A DNA stretch of 64,000 bases from Diacronema lutheri (GCA_019448385.1 JAGTXO010000033.1:355474-419473); one strand, 5' to 3'; positions 47,601 to 62,000 are shown, counted from the first letter of the stretch. The notes: generated by a model not told the origin, from the letters alone. Numbers and translations are program-made.

Positions 47601-50600
47601 GGCGCCGTCGTCGGCCGCGCGCGACGCGCAGCGCGGCGTCGCGGGAGTCGACGCGGCCGCGCACGCGCACGCGCGCGACGGCAGGCGGGCGGCACGGCGG
47701 ATGCGCGAGCACGAGGGGGCGGTGCACAGGGCCTTCCGCATGTCCCTCTGGCGCGACGCGACGTTTGTCGAGTTCGTTGAGAAGCTGCGCCCCGACGGCG
47801 GCGCGCAGCTGCTCGCGCGCGAGCCCACGCGGCGCGCGGCGGCGGTGCTGTGCGAGCTCGCGCGCGGCCGCGACGGCGCGAGCGGCGCGGCCGGGCTGCT
47901 GCACGAGATGAGAGCCGCCGATGCGCGCGCGCGCGAGGCCGCCAAAGCGGCGGAGGCAGCGCGGCCTGCGCACGGGACGCTGCGCATCGTGGCAACCGTG
48001 GCGCTGGGCGGTGCGGTCTTCGCCGGCATGTCAGCGCTGGTCGTTGCTTGCGCGGCGCGCACGGCGACCGGTGCGCTTTTTGGGGCCCGCCGCCCGCGGG
48101 CGGCCGCGCGCGGAGCCGACGACGCGCTCGGCACGCTGCAGCGCGCCGAGCCGCCGCCCGCCGACAAGGGCAAGCGCAGGCGCGCCAGAGCCAACGACGA
48201 CCCCGTCGACGCGGCGCGCAAGGCCGTGGGCAAGGCGGAGGGCAACTGCCGCAAGGCAGCCCGCCGGCTGCACCTCGCTGCACTGGGCGAGGAGGAGGCG
48301 CAGCAGCGCGTGCTCGACGCCGAGGCGGCGGAGCAGCTGGCGCGCTCGCGCGAGCCGGCCGGCGGCTGGGTAGGCAGCGCGCGCGCGCGCGCGCGCGCGC
48401 GCCCCGCCGCGCGCGCGCCCGTCGATTGGCGTGCGCGCAGCGCAGAACGGCGCGCCAGCTCCGTCACCTGCGCGCCGCCGCGCCCGTGCCCCTCGCGCGC
48501 AGGGGCGCCCTGCGGACCTGCGGCTGCAACAGGCGCACTTTGGCATGCGCGAAGATGCCGACGCGGAAGTGCGCCGCGCGCACGAGGCGCTGCGCCGGGC
48601 GAGACAGGGTGTGGCGTGCGCCAAGGCCAGCGTGCGGCAGATGGAGGCGGCGTTGCTCAACGCGACGCGCTGCGCCACCGCGGTGCTCGCGCCGCGTGGC
48701 GTGCCGGAGGGTGACGAGCAGGCCGCGGCGAGAGAGCAGGCGGCGCTGGACCGGGAGGCGCCGCCGGCCGCGCAACGCGCGGCGCCGACGGCGCGCTCGC
48801 CCTCGGAGCCGCCGTCCGAGTGGGGCCCGCCAGCGGTCGGCCGGCGCCCGACGCCGCGTGCACTGTCGCACGCCGCGGGTCGCGGGGACGACAACCCGTT
48901 TGCGCCGCTCGCAACCGTCAGCGGCGATTGGTCGCCCACGCCGAGCTCGCGCTCGCCGTCCTCGCCGCCGCGGCAGCCGCCGTCCGACCGCCGCAGCGCG
49001 CAGCGTCGCAGCGCGCGCGCGCGGCCGCCGAGGCCGACCGTTTCGCCCGAGGACGCGCTCGCAGCCGAGCGCCAGGCGCGCGCGCTGTCGGAGCAGGCGG
49101 AGCAGAGGCGCGCCAAAAAGGCCGCCGCCAAGGCCGCGCGCCGCGCCGCGCGCGCCGCCGACAAGCGGACGGCGCGCGTCGTCCACGCGTGCGTAAGCGC
49201 CGCCTTGCGGCGCGTCTGCACGAGCGTCGCCACGGGCACGCCGCTCGCCGTGCTCCGCGAGCGCGCCGAGGGGCCGCGCGCGCCGAAGCCCGCGCCCGCG
49301 CCGCCACGCCGCGCAGCGGACGGCGGCCGCGCGCTCCGCCACGCGCGCCGTGCGGCCGATGCGGCGGCGGAGCGCGAGGCGGCGGTGGCGGCCGACGCCG
49401 ACGAGCGGTTCGAGCGGCAGCCCTCCGCCGCCCGGTTCGACGGCGGCGATGGCGGCGGAGGCGGCCACGTCGAGGCGAGCGCGCGACCGCGCGCCGGCGA
49501 GGCCGGCGAGGCTGGCGCGCACGGCGCGCCTGGCGCAGCGGGGCCCCCGGCGGCGTCGCTCGCGTCGCGCAGCCCGTGTGATGCGCGCCGCACGGCACGC
49601 CTCCCGCACGCACGCGCCGCAGCCACCTGCGCACGCAACGGCGGCTGGGGTGGCAACGTCGGCGGCGACGTGTGCGGCGGTTGTTTCGGCGGCGGCGGCG
49701 TCCGTCGCGACGCCTGCGGCGGCGGCGACGCCACCTGCGGCTGCGGCGATGGCGGCGTCGGTGCTGGCGCTGGCGAGGCCCCTGCACACGGTGCGCCGGC
49801 GCGCGCGACGGCGTCGCGCTTGCTGCGCTTGCTCGGCGCGCCACGCGCCGTGCTCGGTGCGATGGCGCACGCCGCGGCCGTGTTGGCGCGCGGCGTGGCC
49901 GCAGCCGTCGCTGGCGTGCGCGCCGCCGCGCGCGCCGTGCGGCGCGCGCGCCGCCGAGCGCCTCGCGCGCGCCGCACGGCTGCGCGGCGGGCTCGCGGCC
50001 CGCCGATGCGCGACGTCGACGGCGCCCTGCGGCCCTCGCCGTCCTGGTTGCGCACACGCCTCGTCTGCGGCCGGCGCCTCGCGCCTCTGCGCCGCGCGGG
50101 CGCGCGCCCGCCGCCCGCACACGCCGCGCCGAGTTCCCGCGCGCGCGCTGCGCAACCCGACAGCGACGCGCCGGCGTGCGCGCCGCGGCGCTCGGCGCCT
50201 GTCGGTGCGCCGCCGCGCGCGCGTGGCCTGCGCGCGGCGCGCGCACGGCGCTTCCTCGACGTCGCCGGCCGCGCGGCGCGGAGCGCGCGCCTCGGCGCGC
50301 GCATCACGCGCCAGCGCACGCCGGGTTCGCCATCGGAGCCCTGCACGGCCGAGAGCGGCGACGGCGCGGGCGCCGGCGGCGTCGGCGCGGCGGCGCCTGG
50401 CGCGGCGACGATGCGCGCCACCGGCGCGCGCGCAGCGCGCGCTGCGGCGGCGGCGGTCGGTGGCGCCTCGCGTCTCGCGCGCCGCGCGATGGCAAGCGCC
50501 GCCGCCGCTGCCACCTCCATCGCCGGCGCTGCCGCCTCCACCGTCGCCGCCGCCGCCGTTGCCATCGGCGCGGCCGTCACGTCACCGGCGTTCGCCGCGG

Positions 50601-52950
50601 CGCGCGGCATGGCGGCCGCATGCGTCGCTGCCTGCGCCCGCCCCACCGCCGCGCAGGCGGCCGCGTCGCGCGCGCTCGGCGCGCTCTTCGTGCTCGTCGA
50701 CGCGGCCGACGCGGCGGGCGACAGCGACGCCGCGCTCGGCGCGCTCGCGGCCGCGGTCGACGCGACGGAGCTGCGCCCGCCGCCGGCCTTTTGGCGCGCG
50801 GGCCGCGCCGCGGCGTACGCACCGCGTCCGCCGCCCCTCGACTCGGCGCGGCCGCGCTACAACCGGCGCGCGCGCGCACCTAGCCCTCCCGTCGCGGCCG
50901 CGCGGCGCAATCTCGCGCGCGCGGTGCGCGAGCTCACGCGCGCCGCGCGCGCTGAGCGCGAGCGCGCGCCGGCGCCGCGCGGCGCGCGCGGCGGCGTGCT
51001 CCACGCGCTGCGCGCGTCGCTCCCCGTGCACGCGCGTGCCGCGCTCGGCACGGACGCGGAGCTGCGCGCGGACATCGCCGCGTTCGCGCGCGCGCGCCGC
51101 GAGCTGCACAGCCTCACCGACGCCGAGGTGGCGGCGCTCGCGCGCCCGGACGGGCCGCCGCTGCCCGTGCGGCTCGCGTGCACGGCGGTCGCGCGCGCGC
51201 GCGGCGTGACCGTGCTGCTCGACATCGTGCCGCGCGGCGGCGGCGCGCCCGAGCGGCTCGTGTGCCGCGCCCGTCGCCGCGGCGCCGCCACGCGCACGCC
51301 ACGGCCGACAGCCGCCGTTATCGCGCGCGCGCCTTGCATAGCGGCGCGCGTTGGCCACACTGAGCCGGCGCGCGCGTGCGCGGGCGGATCGATCGGGGTC
51401 GCGCGCCTCCGTTCAGCGCGCCGCCGCTCTTGGCGTGGGGCGCGGCTCGACGTGCACACCCGCGAGCGGCTGGCCACACCGGTGCCAGGCCACGTCGTGG
51501 CCTGCGCCGCCGCCTCGGCCATCGGCGCGTGCGTCGCTCGCGCGCGGCTTGGGCTTGCACGGCTGGCGCGCGCGTGGCCCTGCGCCTCCGCTCCACTGGC
51601 CGCTGCTGCTGTCGCCTTCGCGCCTGCCGCCGACGGTGTTTTCTGCGCCCCGCTGGGCGCTCCTGCATCCGCCTTCGCGCCTGCCGCCGACGGTGTTTTC
51701 CCCGCCGCACTAGCCGCTGCTGCATCCGCCTTCGCGCCTGCCGCCGATTTTCCCGCCCCACTAGTTGCTCCTGCATTCGCCTCCGCGCCTGCCACCGACG
51801 GCGTTTTCCCCGCCCCACTAGCCGCTGCCGCTGCCGCGTCCGCGCCCGCCGCCGCGGGCGCGTCTTCCGCCCCACCAGCCATCGCCGCCGCGCCCGCCGC
51901 CAACGCGCGCACCGCCAACGTGCCCGTTGCCAACGAGGCTACCGCCACCGAACCAGCCGCCCTTGAGCTTCCCCTCCAACCCGCCAACTCGGCGCTGCTT
52001 GCGTGGGCGGGCGACGCGGCTGCGCGCCGGCTGGCCGCCGCCGCCGCGAGCGCCGGCCTCCCGCAGGCAGAGGTGGAGCGCATCGCCAGCGGCGACATGC
52101 TCGCCTCAACCGTCGACGCGTGCTGCGAGGTCGTGCTGCGCGTGCACGGGCAGGCCGGCGGCGGGCATGTCTGCCACGTGCCGCTCGCCGCGCAACCCGC
52201 GGTGTTTCAGGACGACGCCGAGCGCGCCGCGCTGCTGCACCGCCTGCGCAGCGAGGCGACAACGCAGGCTGTCATCGGCGTGTGGAGCCCGTCGGACGAG
52301 CGCGGCGGCGCGGGCGGTGACGACGGCGCGCAGCTCGCCTCCGGCCATTTCACCGCGTTGCGCCTTGTGCGCGTCGCGCGCGCGGGCGAGCATCGCTACG
52401 ACGCGGTGCTCGTCGACACGCTCGCGTCGCCCTGCAGGCAGGCGCTCATGCTCGCCAAGGCGATAACTGCCACGCTGCACGCGGCGGGTCTCGACATTTC
52501 GCGCGTGCGCCGCGCGCTGCTGCTCAACGAGGCGGCGCAGCGTGGCGCGACGTGCGGCCTCGCGATAGTGGGCGCGCTCAACGACGCGCTCGCCGCGGCG
52601 GGCTGCTCGTCCGCGCCGCGCACGTTCAGCGTGGCGGACATGTACGCTGTCGGCGAGCGCCTCCGCGTCGCGCTGACCGGCGCGGCCAGCGATCGTGCGC
52701 CGGGCGGCGTCTGCGCGGTCACGAGCGCGGTGCGCGGCGGGGGCAGCCCCGATGGCGCCGAAACGCCGCCGCAGACGCGCGGCGCCAAGGCCGCCGCTGG
52801 CGTCACCGCCGCCGCCACCGCCGCCGCCACGCCGCCGCCGCCCGCGCTGGGCGCCGCCGCCGCCGCCACCGCCGCCGCCGCCGCTGCTGCCGCCGCCGTG
52901 GCCGCGCCGCCACCGCCGCCACCGCCGCCGCCGGCCGGCGACGCGGGCGA

Positions 52951-53020
<70 letters not shown>

Positions 53021-56000
53021 GCCGCGCGCACGTTCTTGAAGCTCGCGCCCAGGGCGCGCGCGGCCGCCTCGGCGCGTGAGGCGTTGCGCGCCGCGTGTGC
53101 GCGCGCGGACGCGGCGGCGTCGTCACACGCGTCGGCGCCGCACGCGCCCGCCGGTGCGCGCCGCCGGCGGCGCGCGGGCGCAGGCGAGCTGGCGCTCGCG
53201 GCTGCGCGCGCGCTCGCCTCGACGGAGCACGGCGATTTGACGGACGACGCGCTCGAGGCCGCCGTCGAGCAGGAGCTGGGCGACGAGCGCGGCCAACTGC
53301 TGCTGTGCACGCGGGGCGCAGCGGCGCAAAGGCCCGCGCTTTGCCGGCTCCTGAAGCACGCGTGCGCGTCGGCGCGCGCGGCGAAGCGCGCGCAATTCAC
53401 GGTGTTCGTCGTGCGCGCGGCCACGCGCGGCGAGCGGGGGGGCGCCGCCGCGAGGCGCGTGGACTCGGTGGTCGAGCTGTCGTGCGCGCTGCACGAAAAG
53501 GCGGGCGCGCTCGGCGGCCTCCAGAGCGTCTGTGTGCGTGGCTTTGCCCTCGAGCGCCGCCGGACACTCGACGGTGGCGCCGAGGCCGGCGCGTCCGCCA
53601 TCGGCCAGGACGAGCAGGTCGAGGCAGAGGCGGGCGAGGCGTCCGTCGCCGGCGTGACGATGGCCAAGCAGCTGCGTCAGTTTGCCGAGCAAGCTGCCCG
53701 CGACGACGTGCTCTTCCGCGTCGCCGTGTCCGAGGCCGACGCCCACGCCCGGCTGGCGCGCGTTGCGGGTGACGATGTCGGCGCGTACAGCGTCGTGCTC
53801 GCAGTCGCCGGGCTCGTCTGGCTGGCCAAGGCCGACGAGGTTGCGCCGGCGGCCGCCCGGTCCGCCGCCGCGCCGCCCGCCGCCCCGCCTGCTGCCGCCA
53901 CGTCCGCCGACGCCGAGCGCGACGCCTCGCCTTCCGACCGCCTGCGCGCGCTGACGCTCGCCGTGCGAGTCGCGCTCGCGCGCGGCGTGCTGCGCCACCT
54001 CCTCGCCGACGCGTCGCCGGGCGCGTCCGCGACCGCTGGCGGTAGTTGCGCGACGCCCGTCGAGGCGGCCGCGTCCGACGCCGCGCCGCCCGCCACGGGC
54101 GTCGTGACGAGTGGCGTCGCGGCGGGCGCTGTGGCGGCCGCACCGGCTGCTGCGGGCGGTGCGACGGCGGGTGCATCGCCCATCACGCGGCCGGCGAAGC
54201 GCGCGCGGCGCACGCTCACCGCCGCTCCAGCCGCCTCGGCCGTTGCGGCCGCTGGAGGCGCACGCGCTGGCGCACGCGGCGCGGCCGGCGCGCCTCGCGC
54301 GCGCGCCGCGCGCGCGCCGGCCGAGTACGTCTGGCTTGCCATCGCGCGCCGGATGCTGGCGGCGCGACACGCGGCGGCCGCGGGCGGCGACTTTGTCGCG
54401 TCGTGCGTCGCCGCGATGCAGGCCGAGTACGGCGACGGCTGTGCCGTCGTCGTCGGCGACGCGCCTGATGACGCCTTGGTCGAGGCTGCGGCGGCGGCGC
54501 TGCTCGAGGGCAAGCACGCGGCGGTGAGCCTCGGCTGCGTCGACCGGCCGGCGGTGCTCGTCGTGCAGCGCGCCGTGGACGCGCCCACGTCGCGCGTGCA
54601 CGGGTGGTGCGCGCACGCGGCGGGCGCCGCCGAGTTTGACGAGGGCGCCGCGCACGGCGTGTTCAACGCGATCGTCGAGCGCGCGTGGGCGCTGCGTCCG
54701 GACCCGGCTGACGGCAGCCCGCCGCCCACGCGCACGTGGGAGGTCGAGCAAATCGCTGGCGACGCGCCCGACCAGGCGGGCATGGCCGCGCTGCGCGTGC
54801 TCTACGCGCTCGTCGCGGCGCACGGCCGCTACCGCTCGGCCGCCGCGCTCTTTGGCGCGCTCGCGCAGCTGCACGCGCCCGACGCCGCCGGCGCGCGCGC
54901 GGAGGTCGTCGCGGCGGCGTGCGCGGTGCCGCACGGCGCGCGGCCGGGCGCCGCGCCGGCGGCCGCGCGGGACGACGCGAGGGAGCGCGCATGGGAGGGC
55001 GCTCAGATCGCCGCGCTCGCCGTCGGCGCGGACGCTGCGCGCAGGCGTGTCGCGCCCGTGCGCGCGCTCGTCGACGCGCTCGGCACGCCACCGACCTCGG
55101 CGATCACGGGCGGGCCGGCGGTCCGGCTCGCGGGCGCGGGCGACGGCGGCCACGGTGCACGGTGGGTGGGCGGGCAGGCGGCGACGCCCGCCGAGCAGCT
55201 GCCGAGGGAGCTGCTGCGCGCCTACCACGAGGCGGTGCTGTGCGTCACGCCCGGCAGCCTCCAGCTCGGCCCGGCGGCGCTCGACGCGGTCACGCGGCCG
55301 CGCGAAAACGACACGCTGGAAGGCCTCCTCGCGCGCGTCAGCTGGCAGTGCGGCGCGAGGGCGAGCACGTGCGCCATGCTCGCCACGTTTTCCGAGCAGG
55401 CGGGCACCGGCTCGCGCGTCGCGCTCAAGGCCCTCCGCACGAGCTCCGACCTGGCCGGGCTGACGGCGGCTGCGGTCGGGCAGCAGGCGCCGCAGACGCC
55501 GCCGCCGCCGCTGCTCGTGATGCTCGGCCGCTGCCCCAGCCCGCTCGTCGGCGGCGGCCTCTTCCCGCCCGACCGCGCGACGGGCGAGCCGGCGGTGCAC
55601 GCGGCGACGTCCGAGCTCGCCGTCGAGCTGCTGCGCGACGCGCGCGCGCTGGCCGGCACGGACGGGCGGCTCGTCGTGCTGTGCCTCGAGGCGTCCAACC
55701 CGCTCTGGTTCTGCCCCAAGGTGCGCGAGCTCGAGCTGCCGCGGACGCGGTCGGACGGCGTGCGCGCGTCCGGCTGCACCTGCCCTGCGACGTGCAGCGA
55801 TGCGCGCGGCGCGGCGGGTGGCGCTGCCCGCGGCGCATCGACGCGGCCGGCGGCGCGCGCGATCAACAAGGCGGTGCTCGACCACTTCGTCGCGCTTTTC
55901 GGCCGCGAGGGCTTCGCGACCTTTGAGTTTGCGGGCGGCGGCGAGGCGAGCTGGCTGTGCGACAGCGCGGCCGGCACGACGACCGTCGCGGCGTGCGCGT

Positions 56001-59000
56001 CGCTGCCGCCGCGCATGGGCGATGGGCAGCTGGCCATCCGGCGGCACACGCTCGGCACGGGCGCCGACGCGCCGGCGCACGCCGTCGTCTCGCTCCGCGT
56101 CGCGCACGTGAGCCACGCCATCCGCCGCGCGGCGGACGACGGCGGCGCGCGCGCCGAGCGGATGGCGCGCGCCGCGCGCGCGTTCTGCGATGTGGCGGCC
56201 GCGCTGCGCGTCGACGCGATCCTGGCGGAGGTGCCCGAGGACCGCCCGACGGGCACGCCCTTCCTTGGCGGGCTGCTCAAATGTTGGGACAAACGCAACG
56301 GGAGCTGGACGGCGCCAGCCACGCTCGCGCTCGGAGACGTGCGCGAGGTGGCCAAGCGGACGGCCGACGCAGCGGCCGGCCGAGCGGACGAGGTCCCTGC
56401 GGCTGGCCGTCCGCAGGTCGCGGCGCGCGCGTGCGCTGGCGCGATTGGCGGCGGCGCGGGCGCGGCGGGCGCCTCGGACGCTGCGCCGCGTGCACTGGCG
56501 GGCGCGTCGGGTGCGCGCACGGACGGCGGCCCTGCCGACGCACCGCGCCAGCTGGAGAGCCGCTACGGCGAGGCGAGCAAGCTCGACCTACCCCAAGATT
56601 CCACTACGGGCCGCGTCCTCGACGCTCGCGAGGCCCAGGACCGCGCGCGCGTGCCTGCTGCGCCCGACGGCACAGCGCTGCGCCGCGTGCTCGACGCCGT
56701 CGGCGCGGGCGCGCCCGCGCAGCGCAGCCCGCGCTGGCACGACGAGCGATGGGAGGAGGTCACGGGCAGCAAGGTTGGCGACGTCGTGAACGACAACGCC
56801 GGCGTCGCGCACGAGACGCTCACCGACGAGTACGTGCACCGGCGGCGGCGCGAGGTGCGGACCAAGGCGACGACCGCGGGCATCCTCGGCGAGGCCGTCG
56901 CGCTGCGCAAGCTGGCGGCCGCGTACGGCATCACCGTCGTGTGCAACCTGCCGATGGTGCGTGCGGACCCGCACGACAAGAGCGCGCCGTTCGCCTTCTC
57001 GCCGGACGGGCTCGCCATCCTCCCCGAAAACAACGAGCAGGTCCTCGTCGAGGTGAAGACGCTCACCAAGGCGGGCGCCACGGCGCACGAGGACGGGCCG
57101 CCGCAGCCGCACCGCGATCAGCTGCAGCTCGGCATGCACGTCCTCGGCGTGAGCAAAGCGCTCTACGTGCAGTACCTCAGGCACGAGGACCGGATCGTCG
57201 TGCACGTCGTGACGCGCGGCGCCGGCTGGCTTGCATTCGCGCAGCCGAGGGTGCAGGCCTTCTGGGCGCGCGTCGTCGAGCGGCGCGCGCGGCTCGAGCG
57301 CGCGCGCGCCGACCACCCGGCTGCGAGCCGGCGGCACCGGCGGCAGCAGACGCCGGCCGGGCCGCCGCTCGTGCTCGCGCTGGACGGGCGCATCCCCGCC
57401 GCGCGCGCCGCCGCGCTGCACGCCGTCGCGCACGGCACCGCGAGCGCGGCGGCGGTGACGGCGGCGGCGGCGACGGGCGACGCGACGGCGTTGCAAGACG
57501 CGATCGCGGCGCTGCGCGCGCCCGTCGGCAATGCGGCGATCGACAGCGCAGCGCGTGCGGAGCGCGCGGCCGTCGAGCGGGCGATCGCGTACCTCGGGCA
57601 GCCGACAGGCGACGCCGCCGCCCGCGGCACGGCCGAGGCGGCCGAGGAGGAGAGGACGGTCGACGCCGACATCTGCGCGTTGCTGCACCAGCTCGGCGCG
57701 AGCGTGGCGCACGTGCACGTCGAGGACGCGGATTGCGTCACGCGTGAGCACTGGGGCGGGGCGGTGCTCGCTGCAGCGGGCGACCCGTCGAGCGCCCCCG
57801 CCATTTCGAGCGTCATCGTCGCGCACATCGTGCGCCTCGCCGGCTTTGGCGTCGAGCTCCCGCAGTCGATTCGCGTCGCCCCCAGCACGGCCGACTGGCA
57901 CGAGGGCTGGCTCGACGTGCAGTGCGTGCTGCTGCGCACGCGCCGGCGCGGGCGGCGCGACGACGACTTTGTGGCCGTCGTCAGGCGCGGTGGGCGCTGG
58001 TTTGCGTGCGAGCCCGGCCGCGCGCGGCGGCTGCAGTGGCGGTCGGTCCTGCGCCGCGCGCGCGGCGGCGTCGACGGGACCGGCGAGGAGGCGTTCGCGG
58101 TCGTCTACGTGCGGCGCGGCGACGCGGCCGGCGACGCGGCTGGCGACGCGCAGGCCGAACGGGCGCGCGGCGGGCGCGCGCGCAGGCGCACGCGCGGCGG
58201 CACGCGCAAGCGCAAGCGCGGCGCCTCCGCCGGGCTCGAGGCGGCCGCGCCCGCCGGCGCGCCGGCGGGCGCTGCTCACCGCCCGCCCGCCAGGCGTGCC
58301 ACGGTCGCCGCGCGCACCACGCGCTCTGTGACCGACGCGCGGCACTCGGCGCCTGCCGCCACGGTTGCACCTGTCTTCGACTGGCGCGCCGGCCGCCCGC
58401 CCCCTGCCGCCGCCGCCGCCGCCAAGCGCGGCCAGGCGCTCGAGCCGGGGCAGTTCGCGCGGCCGCGTGGGCGCGCGCCATGGGGCAAGGTCTGGGACAG
58501 AGTCTCGGGTGCGTGGGCGGACAAGCCGACTGGTGCTGCCGTCGCCGCCGCGCCGCCGCCGCTGCCGCCCGCCGCCGCGCCGCCGCCCGCCGCCGCGCCG
58601 CCGCCCACCGCCGCGCCGCCGCCCGCCGCCGCGCCGCCGCCCGCCGTCGCGCCGCCGCCCGCCGCCGCGCCGCCGCCGCCGCCGCCACCGGCGGCGCTCG
58701 GCCGCCGGCAGCACGTCGGCGCGGGCGGCAGCGCGGCGGGCCGGCGGCTCGCGGCCATCGCACGGCGGCAGCGCGGCGTGCGCGCGCCGCCGCCCGCCGC
58801 GCGCTTCCTCGCCACGCTGCCGCCACCGCCACGCGACGGCCTCGCGCGCACGAGCAAGCAGGCGCGCGCGAGGCGCAACGCGGACGGACGGCCGGCGCAC
58901 GCGCGCGCGGCCAACGCGCGCGCCTTCTACCGCGGCGTGGAGCTCGGCGTGCACGCGACGCGCGCCATCGTCGACGCGCGCCACGCCGACCTGCCGCAGG

Positions 59001-62000
59001 CCGTCTTCGTGGCGGAGGCGCGGGCGATCGTCGCGCGCTCCGCCGGCGGCGGCGCGCTGCTCGCGCCGGACGACGTGCGCGACCTGTGCGACGCGCAGAC
59101 GGACGCCGATCGCGCTGCGATCTGGGCGTCGGTGGGCGCGCACGAGGCGACGCGCATCTTCGCGCTCGTCACGCGCAACGCGAGCTTGGCGGGCGCGGCG
59201 CTGCTCGTGCTGCACACGCCGGCGGGCGCGCCGGCGCGCGCGCTCGGGCTCGTGGCGACGCGCTCGCGCGCGCCGTCGACGGGCGCGCCGCGCGACGCGC
59301 ACAGGGCGCTGGTGCAGCGGTTGGACGTGCTGATGGACGCGATCGCCGCGGCGCGAGGCGTGTCGCCGCTCGAGCTCGAGCTCGCGCTCGCGCCCGAGCC
59401 GCAGAGCGCGTGCAACGCGCGTGCGGCCGCGCTGCTCTGCCTGCAGGCCGTCGCGGACGCGAGCGGCCGTCCCGCCGCTGAGGACGCGCTGGCCGCGCTC
59501 GACGACGCGCGCGGCATCGACCGGCACTGCCACGCCGTCCGGCAGCAGATCGAGGCGAAGCTCGCGTGGCGGCGCGCCGACGGCGCCGTCGGCGTTGACG
59601 GCGCCGACGGCGCGCCCGCGCTCGCGCCTGCCGCCGCACCGCCGGCGTGCGCGCCGGCGCACGCTGCCGGCGAGGCGGCGGTCGACCAGGCGATCGTCAC
59701 GCGGGTGCGCGACGCGCTGCGCGCGTGGGCGACGACTGGCACCGCGCCCAGCGCGGCGGTGCTCGACGACGCCTGCGCCGCGTACACGGCCCGCGCACGC
59801 GCGCGCAAGGACGCGCGCACGGCGCTGGGCCCGACGCGCGCGGCCGAGCTGCTCGCCGCGGCCGCGCGCGGCGGAGCCGACGGGGCGGATGCCGCGCGCG
59901 CGCTGCTCGGCGGCACGCCGCGCCTGCTCGTCGTGCTCCTCTGCGTGCCCGTCGCCGCGCCGTCCGGCGAGCCGCCGCGCCCGGTCGGGCTGCTCGTCGC
60001 CGACCGGCCGACGGACGACTCGCGCCCGGCCGCGCTCGTGCGCTACGACTTTGCGCCGCTCGACGCGGACGTGGCCGTCGCGGTCGGCGCGCATGCCGTC
60101 GCGCTGGCCAGTGCGATCTGGCCGCTGCTCGCGGCCGAGGGGGAGCCGCGGCCATCGCCCGTCGTGCGCTCGCAGCCGCGCGGCGGCGACGATGGCGCGC
60201 GTGCGCTCGCAACGTTCGCGTGCCTCGACGCGCTGATGACCGCCAGCGTCGGCGCGCACGGCCTCGCGGGCGGCGCGGGCATGCTGCCCGCGCTGGTCGC
60301 GCGAGGCGCCGCGGCCGCCCAGCGCGAGCGGCAGCTGCGCGCGGCCGCCGAGAGGCTGGGCGGCACGGTCGCTGGGTGGCCGGACACGGGCGCGAGCGCG
60401 GCGGGCGCGAGCGTCGACGAGGAGGCGCGCACGTACGAGGTCGAGGCGGTCGTCGACGAGCGCCGCAAGGCGGGCAAGAAGGTGACGTTCCAGTTCCGGA
60501 TCAGGTGGCGGGGCTACGACGAGAGCGCCGACACGTGGGAGCCTGAGGCCAACGTGAGCAGCGACCTCGTCGCCCAGTTCCGCAAGACGCGCGACGAGCA
60601 GAAGCGGCGCGCGGGCGTATCGGGCAGCGGCAGCGGCGGCGCGGGCGCGGCGTCGGCATTGGCGTCGGCGCCGCTTCGCGCGCACGGCGAGTCGGGCGCC
60701 GCGGGCAAGCGCGCCGCGGCGGGTGCCGCCGCGAGCGCGCGCGACGCCGCGGGCGCGCGCGCGCCGAGCGTTCCCCGCGCGCGCGGCGTCGAGCGCGCGC
60801 GCGTGGACGAGCCCGCTGCGCCGAGCGCGCGCGCCGCCGGCGGCGCGACGGCGCGCACGCGCGTCAGCGTGCTCCCGGGCTTCGTGGTCAAGCGCTCGAC
60901 GCTCAACGCGGGGCCGCAGGCGGTGACGGCGCAGCCCGGTGCGCGGAAGGAGCTGCGGCGCATCGCGGCGGCCGTGCACAGGCTCACGACACAGGCGTAC
61001 CGCGTCATCAACAAGGTGGTGCGCGACGAGGCTGCGGTGGCGAGCGCGCAGGCCGTCGGCGCGGCGTCGGGCGGCCCGTCGACCAGCGTGCACACGTCGA
61101 CCACGATGGACAAGGGAACCGTCCGTGCGATCTTCTCGGCCATCGGCTGGCACAAGGACGAGAGCACGTACGGTGCAGCGCCCCGAGGCAAGCCCGCCGA
61201 GCAAGCCGCCGCGCAGACCAAGGCGGCGACGGCGCGCGCCGTCGGCGAGATGGCCGAGGGCGTCCAGCCCGTCTGCGCGGTGGGCCTCACGGAGATCCTC
61301 GAGGCGGAGGCGACGCAGGTGTCCACCGCGTGCCTGATGCATCCATCGCGCGTCGTGAACGGGCTGCTCCGCGACGTCGTCCGCGCGGCAGTCGAGCGCG
61401 ACGAGGCGCTCGTCGCGCTGCCCGAGATGCAGCGAAACGCGCGCGTGCGCGAGCTGTGCGAGCGGCTGCTGCGCGGCGACGTGGAGGGCGCGCGCGTCGG
61501 CTGCCCCGCCGCGCTCGACCGCCACCTGCCCGACATGGTCCTCCACAAGATCGACTACAAGTGCACGCCCACGAAAAGGTGGAACTACGACCGGCACACG
61601 ACGCGCTACTTCCTCGTGCAGATCCGCACCCTGCAGCACGTGGCCGAGGGGCAGGCGCTGCTCTGCCGGCTCGCGCACATCCACACGCAGCTGACCGGAC
61701 GGCCGCCGCGGTACAATGTGGCGCCGCTGCGCACGCACAATGTGCGCGCGAGGCGTGGCTGCCGCTGCCGCCGCCGAGCGCCCAAGCGCGCGCGCCGCCG
61801 CCGTGCGCGCCGCCCCGCGGCCAGGTTGGTCACGCGCCCGCGCGCTCGCGCGCCGCGCGCTGCGCGCAGGTGCCGCGCAACGTGCGCCTCGCCGCGAGCG
61901 CCATCTGGGTGACGCTTTCGGATGACGAGCGCAAGGAGCTGCGCGCGCGGCTCAAGGCGCTGGACCTGCGCGACCACGATGGCGAGCCGATCAAGTGGAC

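Noticed and set aside
56588-61738. A 1,716-codon open frame on the minus strand opposite the giant gene (and similar ones at 48031-50646 and 53123-56116)
   Set aside because: It lies antisense to the YqaJ and chromodomain and to the N-terminal part of the Fanzor, has Arg/Ala-biased composition and no recognisable domain. It is a by-product of GC-rich codon use with few stops.
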